From Beggiatoa leptomitoformis (GTDB lineage Bacteria; Pseudomonadota; Gammaproteobacteria; Beggiatoales; Beggiatoaceae), in assembly GCF_001305575.3 (NCBI RefSeq), contig NZ_CP012373.2:1550001-1614000 (forward strand): a DNA stretch of 64,000 bases, given 5' to 3'. The position numbers and the translations under genes are program-made. Under the pieces are notes generated by a model. It was not told the DNA's origin, ran no database searches, and was given only the letters and a program-made list of their open reading frames with translations. Of this stretch, positions 36,765 through 46,391 are shown in pieces; the stretch's first letter is position 1; each line of letters starts with the position of its first letter.

Positions 36765-38831
36765 TTATTCGTTATTTAGGCTGATGGTAAAGCGGCTACC
36801 TTTACCTATTTCGCTTTCTACACTCACTTGTCCACCATGAAGCAAGGTTAGGCGATAAATAAGTGCTAGCCCTAAGCCTGTTCCTTCATAATGTCGTGAT
36901 AAACGAGCATCTATTTGACTGAACGGTTTAAAGAGCTTTTCTTTATCCGCTTCAGCAATACCAATGCCTTTATCCCATACGGTAATGTGTATTTTTTTTG
37001 TCGCTGGGTCGTTTTTAAGTTCTAATCCAATTTCACCATTATCAGGCGTAAATTTAACTGCATTATTGAGTAAATTGATGAGTATTTGGCGTAAACGCTG
37101 CCTGTCTGCTTGAATGGTTGTAATGGCAGTATCTGTTTGGATGGTGAGTTTTAAGTTTTTCTTGGCGGCTTGTGGGCGAATAAATTCAATACATTGTTGA
37201 GATAAGCTATCTAAGGCAACATCACCCAGTGTAAGGTGCATTTTTCCTGCTTCAATTTTTGATAAATCTAAAATATCGTTAATGAGCATTAATAAATGTT
37301 TTCCACTATTTTCTATAATTTGTACGGAACGCAATTGACGAACATCCAAGTGTCCATAAACGCCTTCTTGAAGGGCTTCTGCCATCCCTAAAACAGCGTT
37401 TAAAGGCGTGCGCAGTTCATGACTCATGGTGGCTAAAAATTCGTCTTTTAGACGGGTCATTTTTGCTAATTCTTTATTTTCTATACTAAGCTGATGATTT
37501 TGATGCTGTAGTGTAATGTCACGTCCCATCCCAAAATAACCCAGAAAACGTTTATCTGTGTCAAAAAGAGGAATCGCTGTAATATCCACAAGTAGGGGGA
37601 CACCATCTTTTCTTTTCAGTTGTATTTCTTGATGTTGTATGGGAGAGCGATCATTTTGATCTGTATTGAATGCATTTTGAATATCGTTGAGTTCTGTTTG
37701 GGGGATAAGGGTGAATAAGTGATGTCCAATTAGTTCGGTAGCATCGTACCCTAAAACTGTTTTAATATTTTCACTAATCACTTTAATAATAAGATGTTTA
37801 TCACATTCCCATACCCAATCACTGCCGTTTTCTACTAATGTACGGAATTGTTCAGCACTTTTACGTAGGGCTAATTCAGCTAATTTTCGTTCAGTAATAT
37901 CATTAAGTGAGCCTGCCATGCGGGTAGCCTTGCCCATCTCATCCCAAACAGCTTGACCTAATAAACGAAACCAATGGTATTCCTCATTTTTCTTTTGTAA
38001 TCGACAATCTACATCAAAAGGAATTCGCTCTTGCAAGTGTTTACTGAGCGCATTCATAACGGGCAAACGGTCATCAGGGTGAAGAAACGTCGTCAATCGC
38101 GACAAACTGGGTTCAACTTCATTTTCAACATAACCCAATAAGGCAAAAAAACGTGATGACCACCATGCTCGATCTTCAAATGTATTACCCCAATCCCATA
38201 AACCACTACTAGACCCTAATACGGCTAATTCAAAACGTTCTTTACTTTTACGCAACGCATTTTCTAATTTTTTCTGTTCAGAAATATCCTCTATATATCC
38301 TGTGATTATCGTATTTTTATCTATATCATGGTAAGTCGTGGCACTTAGTCTTAAATAGTTGTACGAACCCTCTTTTCCTGTCCTAAACACCTCGTTTAAA
38401 TTTTGTGAACAGTTATGAATATCATCTAATAAAAGTTGAATTCGTTCTTTATCTTCTTCTGCAATCAAAGCAAGTATTTCTGCGGGTGGGATTTTAACGC
38501 TAGTCAATCCATAAAAATTAATCGCTTGTTTATTAATATACCGAATCTTACCAAATCCTTTACTATCAATTTGATATTGGAAAAAAACATGTGGCATATT
38601 GTCCAATAATTGATTAATAAGCTGATGGTTTTTCTGTTGTAATATACAGGGTTGTAAAAACTTTTGTCTTATGTAATATAACCAAAGCCCTCCCATACCA
38701 CTGGTGATAAAAAATACCCATGTGAGGAAAGAGTCATCGACAAATCTCCAATAAATCCCGCCCGCCATTAAGAGCCAAAGTAACCCAAGCGGTAGCGTCG
38801 ATAACCAAAACTGAAATGCACTATAAACCAT
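36765..38831 (-). CDS. PAS-domain sensor histidine kinase
   Basis: This hybrid-free sensor kinase has about 688 residues. It has two N-terminal membrane helices, three PAS/PAC units in the middle (for example QFRTLVENGSDWVWECD, GYDATELIGHHLF), a HisKA domain with the phosphorylated histidine in ATMSHELRTPLNAVLG, and HATPase (INLLNNAVKFTPDNG, GTGLGLALIYRL). No receiver domain or partner gene adjoins. The start at 38831 is preferred because TAGG precedes it and the first membrane helix starts there; a start 17 codons upstream is possible. Confidence 0.92.
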   Translation of the reverse strand: MVYSAFQFWLSTLPLGLLWLLMAGGIYWRFVDDSFLTWVFFITSGMGGLWLYYIRQKFLQPCILQQKNHQLINQLLDNMPHVFFQYQIDSKGFGKIRYINKQAINFYGLTSVKIPPAEILALIAEEDKERIQLLLDDIHNCSQNLNEVFRTGKEGSYNYLRLSATTYHDIDKNTIITGYIEDISEQKKLENALRKSKERFELAVLGSSSGLWDWGNTFEDRAWWSSRFFALLGYVENEVEPSLSRLTTFLHPDDRLPVMNALSKHLQERIPFDVDCRLQKKNEEYHWFRLLGQAVWDEMGKATRMAGSLNDITERKLAELALRKSAEQFRTLVENGSDWVWECDKHLIIKVISENIKTVLGYDATELIGHHLFTLIPQTELNDIQNAFNTDQNDRSPIQHQEIQLKRKDGVPLLVDITAIPLFDTDKRFLGYFGMGRDITLQHQNHQLSIENKELAKMTRLKDEFLATMSHELRTPLNAVLGMAEALQEGVYGHLDVRQLRSVQIIENSGKHLLMLINDILDLSKIEAGKMHLTLGDVALDSLSQQCIEFIRPQAAKKNLKLTIQTDTAITTIQADRQRLRQILINLLNNAVKFTPDNGEIGLELKNDPATKKIHITVWDKGIGIAEADKEKLFKPFSQIDARLSRHYEGTGLGLALIYRLTLLHGGQVSVESEIGKGSRFTISLNNE

Positions 38832-39049
38832 TTGCCTAATGTATCCTGAAAGTAAATTGCAATAAATAATGTTAAATAACAATAAATTATATTTTTTTAG
38901 TATAAATAACAGCTTGCTTTTCTTGTTTTAATTAAATTAATTTAAATCAGCATATTAAGCTAAATTGCTATAAAAATGACTACAGCCATTCACTATCCTC
39001 TGTTACCATGTACACCTCTTAAATCAGCCATCACTTAACGCACTTAAGA

Positions 39050-40570
39050 ATGTTGAAGCTACCTGCTTTCTTTACAGAACATCCCACACCTGAAGTTGTT
39101 GCTGCTGTTGACTTAGGCTCTAACAGTTTTCACATGATAGTTGCTCGTATTAGTGATGGACAAGTACGTGTCCTAGATAGATTACGTGAAATGGTACGTC
39201 TTGCAACAGGATTGGATGCGACGCAAACTATCTCACCTGAAGCACAACAACGCGCATTAGACTGTCTTGCACGGTTCGGACAACGTTTGCGTGATATGCC
39301 CATTGATAATGTACGTATTGTTGGAACAAATGCCTTGCGAGTTGCCAAAAATGCGGACACGTTTTTACTAAAAGCAGAAAAGGCAGTGGGTCATCCGATA
39401 GAAATTATTGCAGGTCGGGAAGAAGCTCGCCTCATTTATTTAGGTGTTGCACACACCCTATCTAGTAGTAAAGAAAAACGTCTTGTTATTGATATTGGTG
39501 GGGGAAGTACCGAATTTATTATTGGTGAAGGTTTTGAACCCTTGCGCCGTGAAAGTTTGCGTATGGGTTGTGTTGACATGAGTGAACACTATTTTGAAGA
39601 TGGTAACATTCGCCAAAAGAATCTACGCCGTGCGGAAATTGCCGCCTTACTAGAATTACAACCCATAGAAGCAATGTTCAGAACAACAGGATGGGCAGAA
39701 GTCATTGGCTCATCAGGGACATTGCGCAATATTGAACGTGTCATTATCGAAATGGGCTGGGGAACAGAAATCACGGCCGACAGTTTACAAAAATTACGTC
39801 AAGCCTTGTTAGATATTGGTCATACAGAACGCCTAAGCGCGTTAAAAGGTCTAAACCTCAAACGCACTGCTGTTTTTCCTGGTGGTGTGGCGATTTTACT
39901 GGGGATTTTTGAAGGGTTTGGTCTAAAACGGATGCAGATTTCTGATGGCGCGTTGCGTGAAGGTTTAGTCTATGATCTGTTAGGACGCATTGTTCATGAA
40001 GATGTGCGAGAACGCACCATTCGTACCCTGAGTCGACGTTATGGCGTAGATTTACAACAAGCCGAACGGGTGGAAGCGACAACCTTACAATTCCTATCAG
40101 ATGTGGCTCGTGTTTGGGATTTAGCACACGAAGAATATGCGCAAATGCTCAGTTGGGCAGCACGGTTGCATGAAATTGGTTTAAGCATTGAACACGAAAA
40201 CGGTCATAAACATGGCGATTATATTCTCAGCCATTCCGATTTATCTGGTTTTTCTAAACAAGAACAAGCATTATTAGCAACATTAGTGCGTGTACACCGT
40301 CGCAAATTTCCCAGTGACATCAGTCAACGCTGTAGTCATATTGAAGGGATAAAATTAGCACGATTAGGTGTTTTATTACGCCTATCTATTCTGCTACATC
40401 GTGGGCGTAGCACAAGCGTATTACCGCCGATTATACTTTGTCCTGCTGATAACATGCTAACATTAACCTTTCCTAACAACTGGTTAGAACAACATCCGCT
40501 GACACAAACCGATTTAGAACAAGAACACGAGTATTTACGAGATATTAATATACGACTTGTTTTTGAATAA
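39050..40570 (+). CDS. ppx: Exopolyphosphatase / guanosine pentaphosphate phosphohydrolase
   Basis: This Ppx/GppA-family enzyme has 506 residues. The ASKHA-fold motifs are VAAVDLGSNSFHMIVARI, RLVIDIGGGSTEFIIGEG and SSGTLRNIER. The C-terminal HD-like region contains ARLHEIGLSIEHENGHKHG. The family degrades polyphosphate or converts pppGpp to ppGpp, and sequence alone does not separate these well. Confidence 0.9.
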   Translation: MLKLPAFFTEHPTPEVVAAVDLGSNSFHMIVARISDGQVRVLDRLREMVRLATGLDATQTISPEAQQRALDCLARFGQRLRDMPIDNVRIVGTNALRVAKNADTFLLKAEKAVGHPIEIIAGREEARLIYLGVAHTLSSSKEKRLVIDIGGGSTEFIIGEGFEPLRRESLRMGCVDMSEHYFEDGNIRQKNLRRAEIAALLELQPIEAMFRTTGWAEVIGSSGTLRNIERVIIEMGWGTEITADSLQKLRQALLDIGHTERLSALKGLNLKRTAVFPGGVAILLGIFEGFGLKRMQISDGALREGLVYDLLGRIVHEDVRERTIRTLSRRYGVDLQQAERVEATTLQFLSDVARVWDLAHEEYAQMLSWAARLHEIGLSIEHENGHKHGDYILSHSDLSGFSKQEQALLATLVRVHRRKFPSDISQRCSHIEGIKLARLGVLLRLSILLHRGRSTSVLPPIILCPADNMLTLTFPNNWLEQHPLTQTDLEQEHEYLRDINIRLVFE

Positions 40571-40910
40571 AACACACATAAAATATACGTAATATTATAA
40601 TTAATAATAAATTTCAATGCTGTCCTCCTAACCAAATAACAAACACAAGATAAACAGATAAAAGTACCATTTGTCGTATTTTAACAACAATTGTTTAAGT
40701 GTGGTTTTTTTACAAAAAATCTGTTGCATTTTTTCGTCATCTGCGTTAAGGTTCTCATGTCTGCTGATTTAATTCAGTATCTGTAACCGAATTATGTTCT
40801 GTTGTTTTTGTAACACCGCGTATTAAAAGAATATACCTCCTCTATTTTGTTTGGCTCGATAAAATAGAGATTAAGTTTTGTAAAGTAAACTAAGCAAGTG
40901 GAGAAATTTA
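40571..40910. other. Intergenic region upstream of the porin
   Basis: These 340 A/T-rich bases contain one perfect 9-base inverted repeat near the end (CTCTATTTT / AAAATAGAG, 40840-40869) and no open frame of note. The repeat would lie in the 5' leader of the porin message and could regulate it; that is inference. Confidence 0.4.
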
Positions 40911-42113
40911 ATGAAGCAAAAGACTTTAGTATCTAGCGTAACAGCCGCTCTCTTAGCTGTTTCTCCTTTCGTGTTAGCTGATGATATGAGTGACATGAAA
41001 GTACAGATTGATCAGTTGCAAAAACGCATCAACACACTGGAATCCTCTGGTGGTTCAGGTGCAATCATCACTGCGCCAAAACCAAAATATGGTTTGACCT
41101 TAAAGGGTCATGTCAACCGTGCAGTTATGTATGCAGATGACGGCATTGATGGCGATACCTTCTTTGTTGACAATGATAACTCATCTAGCCGTTTAAACAT
41201 CGACGGCAAAGCCGCCGTGAGCGATGACGTAACCGTTGGTGTTGCTTGGGAATTAGAATATCAATCTAATGCCAGCAACAACGTTACCATGAAGCAAACT
41301 GCCAGCAATAGCTCACAAGACTTCTTCAAAGAACGTAAGATTGAACTGTACTTTGACAGCAAAACCTTAGGTCGTTTATGGTTAGGTCAAGGTGACATGG
41401 CTTCTAACACCACCACCGAACAAGATTTATCTGGCACATCCGTTGCCGGTTATTCCTTGCTGAATGGTGTTGGTGGTGGATTATCCTTCCGTGATTCTGA
41501 TGCGGTCAATAATCCTGCCGTTGTTACCATTAACAAAGTCACCACTAACTTTGATGGTTTAAGTCGTGATGACCGCGTACGTTATGACACACCTAGCCTT
41601 GGTGGCTTAATGTTGTCTGCCAGTGCAACCACGGGTGGTGCATGGGATGCAGCCGCTTATTTAGCACGTTCTTTCGGTCCTGTAAAAGTTGCTGCCGCTG
41701 GTTTTTATGCTGATCCTCAAGATTTAAAAACCTACGAAAGCCGTTATGGTGGTTCTGCTTCTTTCTTATACGAACCCGTTGGTGTTAGCTTGACATTGGC
41801 GTATGGTCAAGAAAGCTATGACTTAAGCAAATCCACACGTGATGATGAAGCAACCTCCTACTATGCAAAATTAGGTTACCAATTCAAAGGCTCTGATGTG
41901 GGCAAAACCGCAATTGCATTATCTTACGGTGTCACCGAAGATTATGCACAAGTCGATGATGAGTTAGACAGCTGGGGCTTAGGTTTAGTCCAAAATATTG
42001 ATAAAGCCGCGACCGAAGTTTACTTCCAATACCAAGGCTTTACTTTAGATCGCACAAATGCCAACCTAGAAGACATTTATGTCCTCATGGGCGGCGCGCG
42101 CGTCAAGTTTTAA
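40911..42113 (+). CDS. Gram-negative porin
   Basis: This outer-membrane porin has 400 residues: a signal peptide (about 1-23, ending VLA), a coiled-coil-like start (MKVQIDQLQKRINTLE) and a long beta-barrel ending in phenylalanine (LMGGARVKF). Ala-Gly-Tyr-rich, amphipathic strands fill the barrel. The N-terminal coiled coil fits porins that trimerise or attach to peptidoglycan. A 56-residue lipoprotein gene follows. Confidence 0.9.
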   Translation: MKQKTLVSSVTAALLAVSPFVLADDMSDMKVQIDQLQKRINTLESSGGSGAIITAPKPKYGLTLKGHVNRAVMYADDGIDGDTFFVDNDNSSSRLNIDGKAAVSDDVTVGVAWELEYQSNASNNVTMKQTASNSSQDFFKERKIELYFDSKTLGRLWLGQGDMASNTTTEQDLSGTSVAGYSLLNGVGGGLSFRDSDAVNNPAVVTINKVTTNFDGLSRDDRVRYDTPSLGGLMLSASATTGGAWDAAAYLARSFGPVKVAAAGFYADPQDLKTYESRYGGSASFLYEPVGVSLTLAYGQESYDLSKSTRDDEATSYYAKLGYQFKGSDVGKTAIALSYGVTEDYAQVDDELDSWGLGLVQNIDKAATEVYFQYQGFTLDRTNANLEDIYVLMGGARVKF

Positions 42114-42139
42114 TTTGATTAGTTTAAGGGGTTAATGAT

Positions 42140-42310
42140 ATGAGCAAAGGAATTTATTTCCTGAGCCTGTTGGCTGTTGTTGCTGTGTTATCAGGCTGTG
42201 CAATCGGTGGCGAACCGCTGTATGGTAATCATACCGCAGGTGCACCGCCCGAAGGACCTGGTTTATTTACAGGTGAAAAAGGCGCGATTTGTGTTGGTAA
42301 CTGCGACTAA
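42140..42310 (+). CDS. Small lipoprotein downstream of the porin
   Basis: A 56-residue lipoprotein starts at the ATG at 42140, with AAGGGG upstream. The signal peptide LSLLAVVAVLSGC has a clean lipobox (LSGC), followed by a short Gly/Pro-rich tail with two more cysteines near the C terminus (ICVGNCD). I recognise no family. It lies 26 bases after the porin stop and just before a strong terminator, so it is probably co-transcribed with it. Confidence 0.75.
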   Translation: MSKGIYFLSLLAVVAVLSGCAIGGEPLYGNHTAGAPPEGPGLFTGEKGAICVGNCD

Positions 42311-42337
42311 GTAATAACTGCCCATTCAATCTCTATA

Positions 42338-42376
42338 AAACCCTATCACAGCAATGTTGATAGGGTTTTTTCTTTT
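42338..42376 (+). terminator. Terminator after porin-lipoprotein
   Basis: AAACCCTATCA pairs with TGATAGGGTTT (11 base pairs) and is followed by a T-rich tract. This is a textbook intrinsic terminator. Confidence 0.9.
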
Positions 42377-42390
42377 GTTAGACTCATAGA

Positions 42391-42641
42391 TATAGCAACA
42401 GTACTATAAAAAGATTAAAGAGAATATCAGTAAAAAGAGCTCATCAAATTTGCTCGTTACCAAGCTCTACTTGGTAATGCCTGCCTTGCAGGCTCCACAA
42501 GCGGGGGGCGTTCAAGTACCCGCCAAGCAGCGCTTAGCGAATAGGCATTACCAAGTGAAACTTGGTAACGAGCAATACTTTTTTACGGAAATCTGTTGAA
42601 TAGGTCATTTCTTATTCTCTTTTTAAAATACGGTTACTATA
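42391..42641 (-). mobile_element. IS630-derived non-autonomous element (MITE-like)
   Basis: The 251-base element begins TATAGCAACAGTACTATAAA and ends with the complement of TATAGTAACCGTATTTTAAA, the same terminal repeats as the IS630 copies at 11917 and 60591. About 60 bases at each end match the IS ends in reverse orientation, including the first codons of the transposase. The middle, where the transposase should be, is replaced by a large palindrome. Confidence 0.85.
42451..42574. repeat. Nested palindrome inside the IS630 derivative
   Basis: The left arm TGCTCGTTACCAAGCTCTAC continues with TTGGTAATGCC. The right arm is its inverse with four or five mismatches (GGCATTACCAAGTGAAACTT then GGTAACGAGCA). 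Each arm is itself partly self-complementary (ACCAAG / CTTGGT), so a cruciform of several hairpins can form. The core is GC-rich with a G6 run. It could be a REP-like or foldback repeat that inserted into the IS. Confidence 0.75.
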
Positions 42642-42673
42642 TAAAAAGTATAGCAAACCAATAGACTAATCAT

Positions 42674-43711
42674 TTAAGGACAAGGGTTTGGGTGTTCTTT
42701 ATGAATTGTCTCGATGCCTTCTAATACTTCTGCACTAAGCATTAAATCAATGCTTTGAATATTGCTTCGTAATTGCTCTAGCGAAGTTGCACCAATCAAT
42801 GTTGCTGTTAGAAAAGGGCGACTGTTGACATAAGCTAATGCCATTTGAGCGGGGTCTATATCAAATTTTTTTGCAAGTTGCACATAGGCTTGAGTCGCTT
42901 TAACACCATTATCATTTTTGTAACGGCTGAAACGTTCAAACAACGTGACGCGCGCGCCAATGGGGTGAGCATTATTTAAATACTTACCTGATAACATGCC
43001 AAATGCCATTGGTGAATAAGCGAGTAAGCCAACTTGTTCACGGTGTGCAATTTCTGCAAGTCCTACTTCAAACGAACGGTTGAGTAAATTATAAGGGTTT
43101 TGAATACTGACTAAACGAGGATAGCCCTGCTGTTCGGCAAGTCTTAAGTATGTCATGACACCCCAAGGCGTTTCGTTAGAAATGCCTATGTAACGGATTT
43201 TGCCTGCTTGCACTAATCCTGCAAGCGCGCTTAGGGTTTCTTCTATCGCCGTATATTGTTCGTTTTCTTGATGAGTGTAGCCTAACTTGCCAAAAAAATT
43301 AGTGTTTCTGTCAGGCCAATGGACTTGATATAAATCAATGTAATCAGTTTGTAAGCGTTTAAGACTGTCCTCAACCGCTTGATTGATATGTGTGCGGGTT
43401 AAACGCGGACCTTGCCGAATATATTGCACCCAATCACCCGGACCTGCGATTTTAGTTGCGAGAATAACTTTATCGCGATTTTGTCGTTTGTGTAGCCATG
43501 TCCCTAAATAAGTTTCGGTTAAACCTTGTGTTTCTGCGCGTGGAGGAACAGGGTATAATTCGGCGGTGTCAATGAAGTTAATTCCTTGTGCAAGCGCGTA
43601 GTCTAACTGTTCATGCGCTTCTTCCTCTGTGTTTTGTTCTCCCCACGTCATCGTTCCTAAACAAAGACGACTCACTTGTATGTCGGTATATCCTAAAGCG
43701 TTATATTTCAT
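42674..43711 (-). CDS. tas: Aldo/keto reductase, Tas family
   Basis: This NADP(H)-dependent aldo-keto reductase of 345 residues closely resembles E. coli Tas in pattern: LCLGTMTWGEQNTEEEAHEQ, FIDTAELYPVPPRAETQGLT, YIDLYQVHWPDR and FGKLGYTHQ. The catalytic tetrad residues (Asp, Tyr, Lys, His) are in their usual positions. The ATG at 43711 with AAGGAA upstream gives the family start. Confidence 0.92.
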   Translation of the reverse strand: MKYNALGYTDIQVSRLCLGTMTWGEQNTEEEAHEQLDYALAQGINFIDTAELYPVPPRAETQGLTETYLGTWLHKRQNRDKVILATKIAGPGDWVQYIRQGPRLTRTHINQAVEDSLKRLQTDYIDLYQVHWPDRNTNFFGKLGYTHQENEQYTAIEETLSALAGLVQAGKIRYIGISNETPWGVMTYLRLAEQQGYPRLVSIQNPYNLLNRSFEVGLAEIAHREQVGLLAYSPMAFGMLSGKYLNNAHPIGARVTLFERFSRYKNDNGVKATQAYVQLAKKFDIDPAQMALAYVNSRPFLTATLIGATSLEQLRSNIQSIDLMLSAEVLEGIETIHKEHPNPCP

Positions 43712-44041
43712 ATAATTCCTTTGTATTTTACACGAAGTGCTTGCGCGTAAATTTGTATCTAGTTCAGCATAGTACAAATTTTATCGCATGAATAATCCAC
43801 TACATACATAAAAACATTCATTATCTGCCACAATGCAATTTAAACATGTATTTAATTATACATGCTAATGCGCGAGTGATTTTATGACGACTTTACACGT
43901 AGAGAGGGAATTCTACAGATGCATATTTACCTTTTATAATGAGTTCCCTCATTTTATAATTAAAATAGATAATAACTTGATATATAAAATTTTTATTAAC
44001 ACCATTAGTAATTTTATGGTTTAATCGTCGAGATAAATCTT

Positions 44042-45334
44042 ATGCCTAGTTTGCCCCCAGAATATCCACAACGGTCGATATTGCATAATGAAGTTCATGC
44101 GCGTCCGTTTGAAGCCCTACATCCGCCAGAACGCGCTTCTTACCTTGCACTGCTGGTCAATGAGCAAGAACGCCAGCGGGAATGGTCACATCTGATTGCG
44201 CTATGTGAACAATTTGGTTATCCACCACCCAGCGTGGAAACGAAGCATTTTAGTGGCAATTTTGGTGCTTTCCGTCTGCATTTAGAAAGGCATACGGAAT
44301 TTACGCGTTATCAATTTATTGTCAAAGCTGATTTTACCAACCCTTTTGCCGACCCTGTCATTAATTTGTTACCTGATGAATGGGTAAAAGCCATTCCCGG
44401 ACAATTAATGGTTGCAGCACATCTAGCTATTTTAAAAGCGGATTCGGTGCAGCATTTGCCGACAACCGTCGATGATATTGTTTCTTTTTTTGAAGGGAAT
44501 CACATTGTTGGCGCACATATTAGTGACGGAGCAGGGTTAGCCTTTACCGATTTTACCATCCATGCGGATGGATTTAGTCGTTTTTTAATTGTCGACAAGA
44601 GCATGTATTCTCGCCAATGCGGACGCATGATGTTGCGTTTATTAGAGATTGAAACGTATCGCATGATGGCATTTATGGCGTTGCCATTAGCACGGGATTT
44701 AATCCCCGTACTTGCAGAAGCGGATAAAAAATTGGTAACACTCACAACGGCAATGACGCAAGCGCAGGACAAAAAGGATGAGGAATTATTAGAAGAATTG
44801 AGCCAGTTAGCGACAATGATAGAAAATATTGTTTCCTCAACAGCTTATCGGTTTAGCGCGACAGAGGCTTATTATGAATTGGTTGCACGTCGTATCATAG
44901 AATTGCGTGAGGTTCGTATTCAAGGGGTGCAAACTTTTCAAGAATTTATGGACAGACGACTTGCGCCTGCCATCAGAACCTGTGAATCGGTAGCTAGTCG
45001 TCAAGATGTTCTGTCTAAACGGATTAATAATGCCAGCCAGTTGTTACGTACACGCGTAGAAATTAAGCATGAGGAACAAAATCGAGCATTGTTAGCCTCA
45101 ATGGATAATCGCGCACATTTACAGTTGCGCTTACAAGAAACGGTAGAAGGCTTATCTGTTGCAGCAATTACTTATTATGCCGTAAGTTTGGTCGGTTATA
45201 TTGCAAAAGCGTTAAAATCCGCAGAGTTATTACATGTTAATCCTGAAATTGTGATGGGCATATCGATTCCCATTATTGCGTTGCTAATTGCGTCTGGCGT
45301 TAGGCACATTCGCAAAAGTGTTACTGAAGAATAA
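44042..45334 (+). CDS. DUF3422 family membrane protein
   Basis: This 430-residue protein matches the DUF3422 family at its N-terminal signature ILHNEVHARPFEALHPPERA. The central region is helical and charged. The C terminus contains two hydrophobic segments (about 365-385 and 395-420) and a basic tail, so it is probably an inner-membrane protein with a large cytoplasmic domain. The function is unknown. Confidence 0.87.
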   Translation: MPSLPPEYPQRSILHNEVHARPFEALHPPERASYLALLVNEQERQREWSHLIALCEQFGYPPPSVETKHFSGNFGAFRLHLERHTEFTRYQFIVKADFTNPFADPVINLLPDEWVKAIPGQLMVAAHLAILKADSVQHLPTTVDDIVSFFEGNHIVGAHISDGAGLAFTDFTIHADGFSRFLIVDKSMYSRQCGRMMLRLLEIETYRMMAFMALPLARDLIPVLAEADKKLVTLTTAMTQAQDKKDEELLEELSQLATMIENIVSSTAYRFSATEAYYELVARRIIELREVRIQGVQTFQEFMDRRLAPAIRTCESVASRQDVLSKRINNASQLLRTRVEIKHEEQNRALLASMDNRAHLQLRLQETVEGLSVAAITYYAVSLVGYIAKALKSAELLHVNPEIVMGISIPIIALLIASGVRHIRKSVTEE

Positions 45335-45350
45335 GTCACGTAATTTAAAG

Positions 45351-45370
45351 AGGGGGAATGCGTTCCCCCT
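45351..45370. terminator. Bidirectional terminator between DUF3422 and znuA
   Basis: AGGGGGAA / TTCCCCCT with a 4-base loop lies between the convergent gene ends. Confidence 0.7.
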
Positions 45371-45381
45371 GTTTCGCAACA

Positions 45382-46371
45382 TTATTTATCTTGTAAACAA
45401 CCCTGCAATGTTTGGGCTAAATTCGTGAGTAAGATGGAATAAGCATTTTCATCAGCGTTTAAATTTGCACCTTCAGGGTCAAGTACGTCTTGTTTTATGC
45501 TTGTGCCTTCAATAAGCGTATTGACTAACTTTGGTTCAAATTGCGGTTCGCTAAACACACAATGTACTTGTAAGGTTCTCATCCGCTCGCGCAATTCGCT
45601 CAATCGTTTTGCACTGGGTGGGTTTTCAGGTGAAAGGGTAATTGAACCCACAGCATTTAAATTATAATGCCGTTCAAAATATTGATAAGCATCATGAAAA
45701 ACCACATAAGGAACGTCTTGTACGGGCGCAAGAGTGGTTTTTAACTGTTTATCCAGCTCATCCAAACGCTGTAAGACTTTTTCTGCATTCGCCTGATAAA
45801 GCATCGCGTGACTTGTATCCATTACACTGAGTGCTTGTGTAATCGCTCGGACTATCAACATGGCATTGTGAGGGTCTAACCAGATGTGTCCATCCACTTG
45901 CATTTCAAAATCGTTCTCGTGTTCATGCGCATCCTCATCATGATGTACATGTTTTTCCTGCGCCTCCCCCACATCATCCTTGTGTTCATGCTCATCTTCG
46001 TCATGATGATGCACATGTTTTTCCCACGCGCCCCCGACCCGTATGGGTAACAGGGTTAAATCAGGTAGCGTTGATAATTGCAATACCCGTGTATTTTCTA
46101 AAGTGCTAAGGGTTTTTGCTAAAAAGCCTTCAACAAAAGGACTTACCCAAATCACTAATTTCGCTTGATGTAATTCTTGTACTTGTGAAGGTTTTAACGT
46201 GTAAGTATGTGGCGATTCTTTTCCTGTTAATAACAATGTTGGTTTATCCACACCCGCCATAATCTGCGTTACTAGCGCGTAAATTGGTTTAATACTCACG
46301 ACCACATCATTCGCCTGTGTTATGCAAGGCAAACTTAAACTAATTATTAAAAAAATAATTTTTCTAATCAT
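45382..46371 (-). CDS. znuA: Zinc ABC transporter substrate-binding protein ZnuA
   Basis: This periplasmic high-affinity zinc-binding protein has 329 residues. It has a signal peptide (about 1-20) and the metal-site histidine in ESPHTYTLKPSQV. A charged loop of two tandem copies (EKHVHHHDEDEHEHKDD, then EKHVHHDEDAHEHEND) is followed by VDGHIWLDPHNAM with another ligand histidine and then VVFHDAYQYFERHY. His/Asp/Glu-rich loops of this kind collect zinc in ZnuA proteins. The znuB and znuC genes are not nearby. A Zur-box palindrome precedes the gene. Confidence 0.93.
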   Translation of the reverse strand: MIRKIIFLIISLSLPCITQANDVVVSIKPIYALVTQIMAGVDKPTLLLTGKESPHTYTLKPSQVQELHQAKLVIWVSPFVEGFLAKTLSTLENTRVLQLSTLPDLTLLPIRVGGAWEKHVHHHDEDEHEHKDDVGEAQEKHVHHDEDAHEHENDFEMQVDGHIWLDPHNAMLIVRAITQALSVMDTSHAMLYQANAEKVLQRLDELDKQLKTTLAPVQDVPYVVFHDAYQYFERHYNLNAVGSITLSPENPPSAKRLSELRERMRTLQVHCVFSEPQFEPKLVNTLIEGTSIKQDVLDPEGANLNADENAYSILLTNLAQTLQGCLQDK

Positions 46372-46391
46372 ATCAACCTCTTTAATTATAA

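Noticed and set aside
42451-42574. CRISPR-like repeat pair
   Set aside because: There are two inverted arms, not direct repeats with regular spacers, and no cas genes are near.
43870-44000. Hairpin from GAGGGAA / TTCCCTC upstream of the DUF3422 gene
   Set aside because: The arms are short, imperfect and far apart, as is common in A/T-rich spacers.
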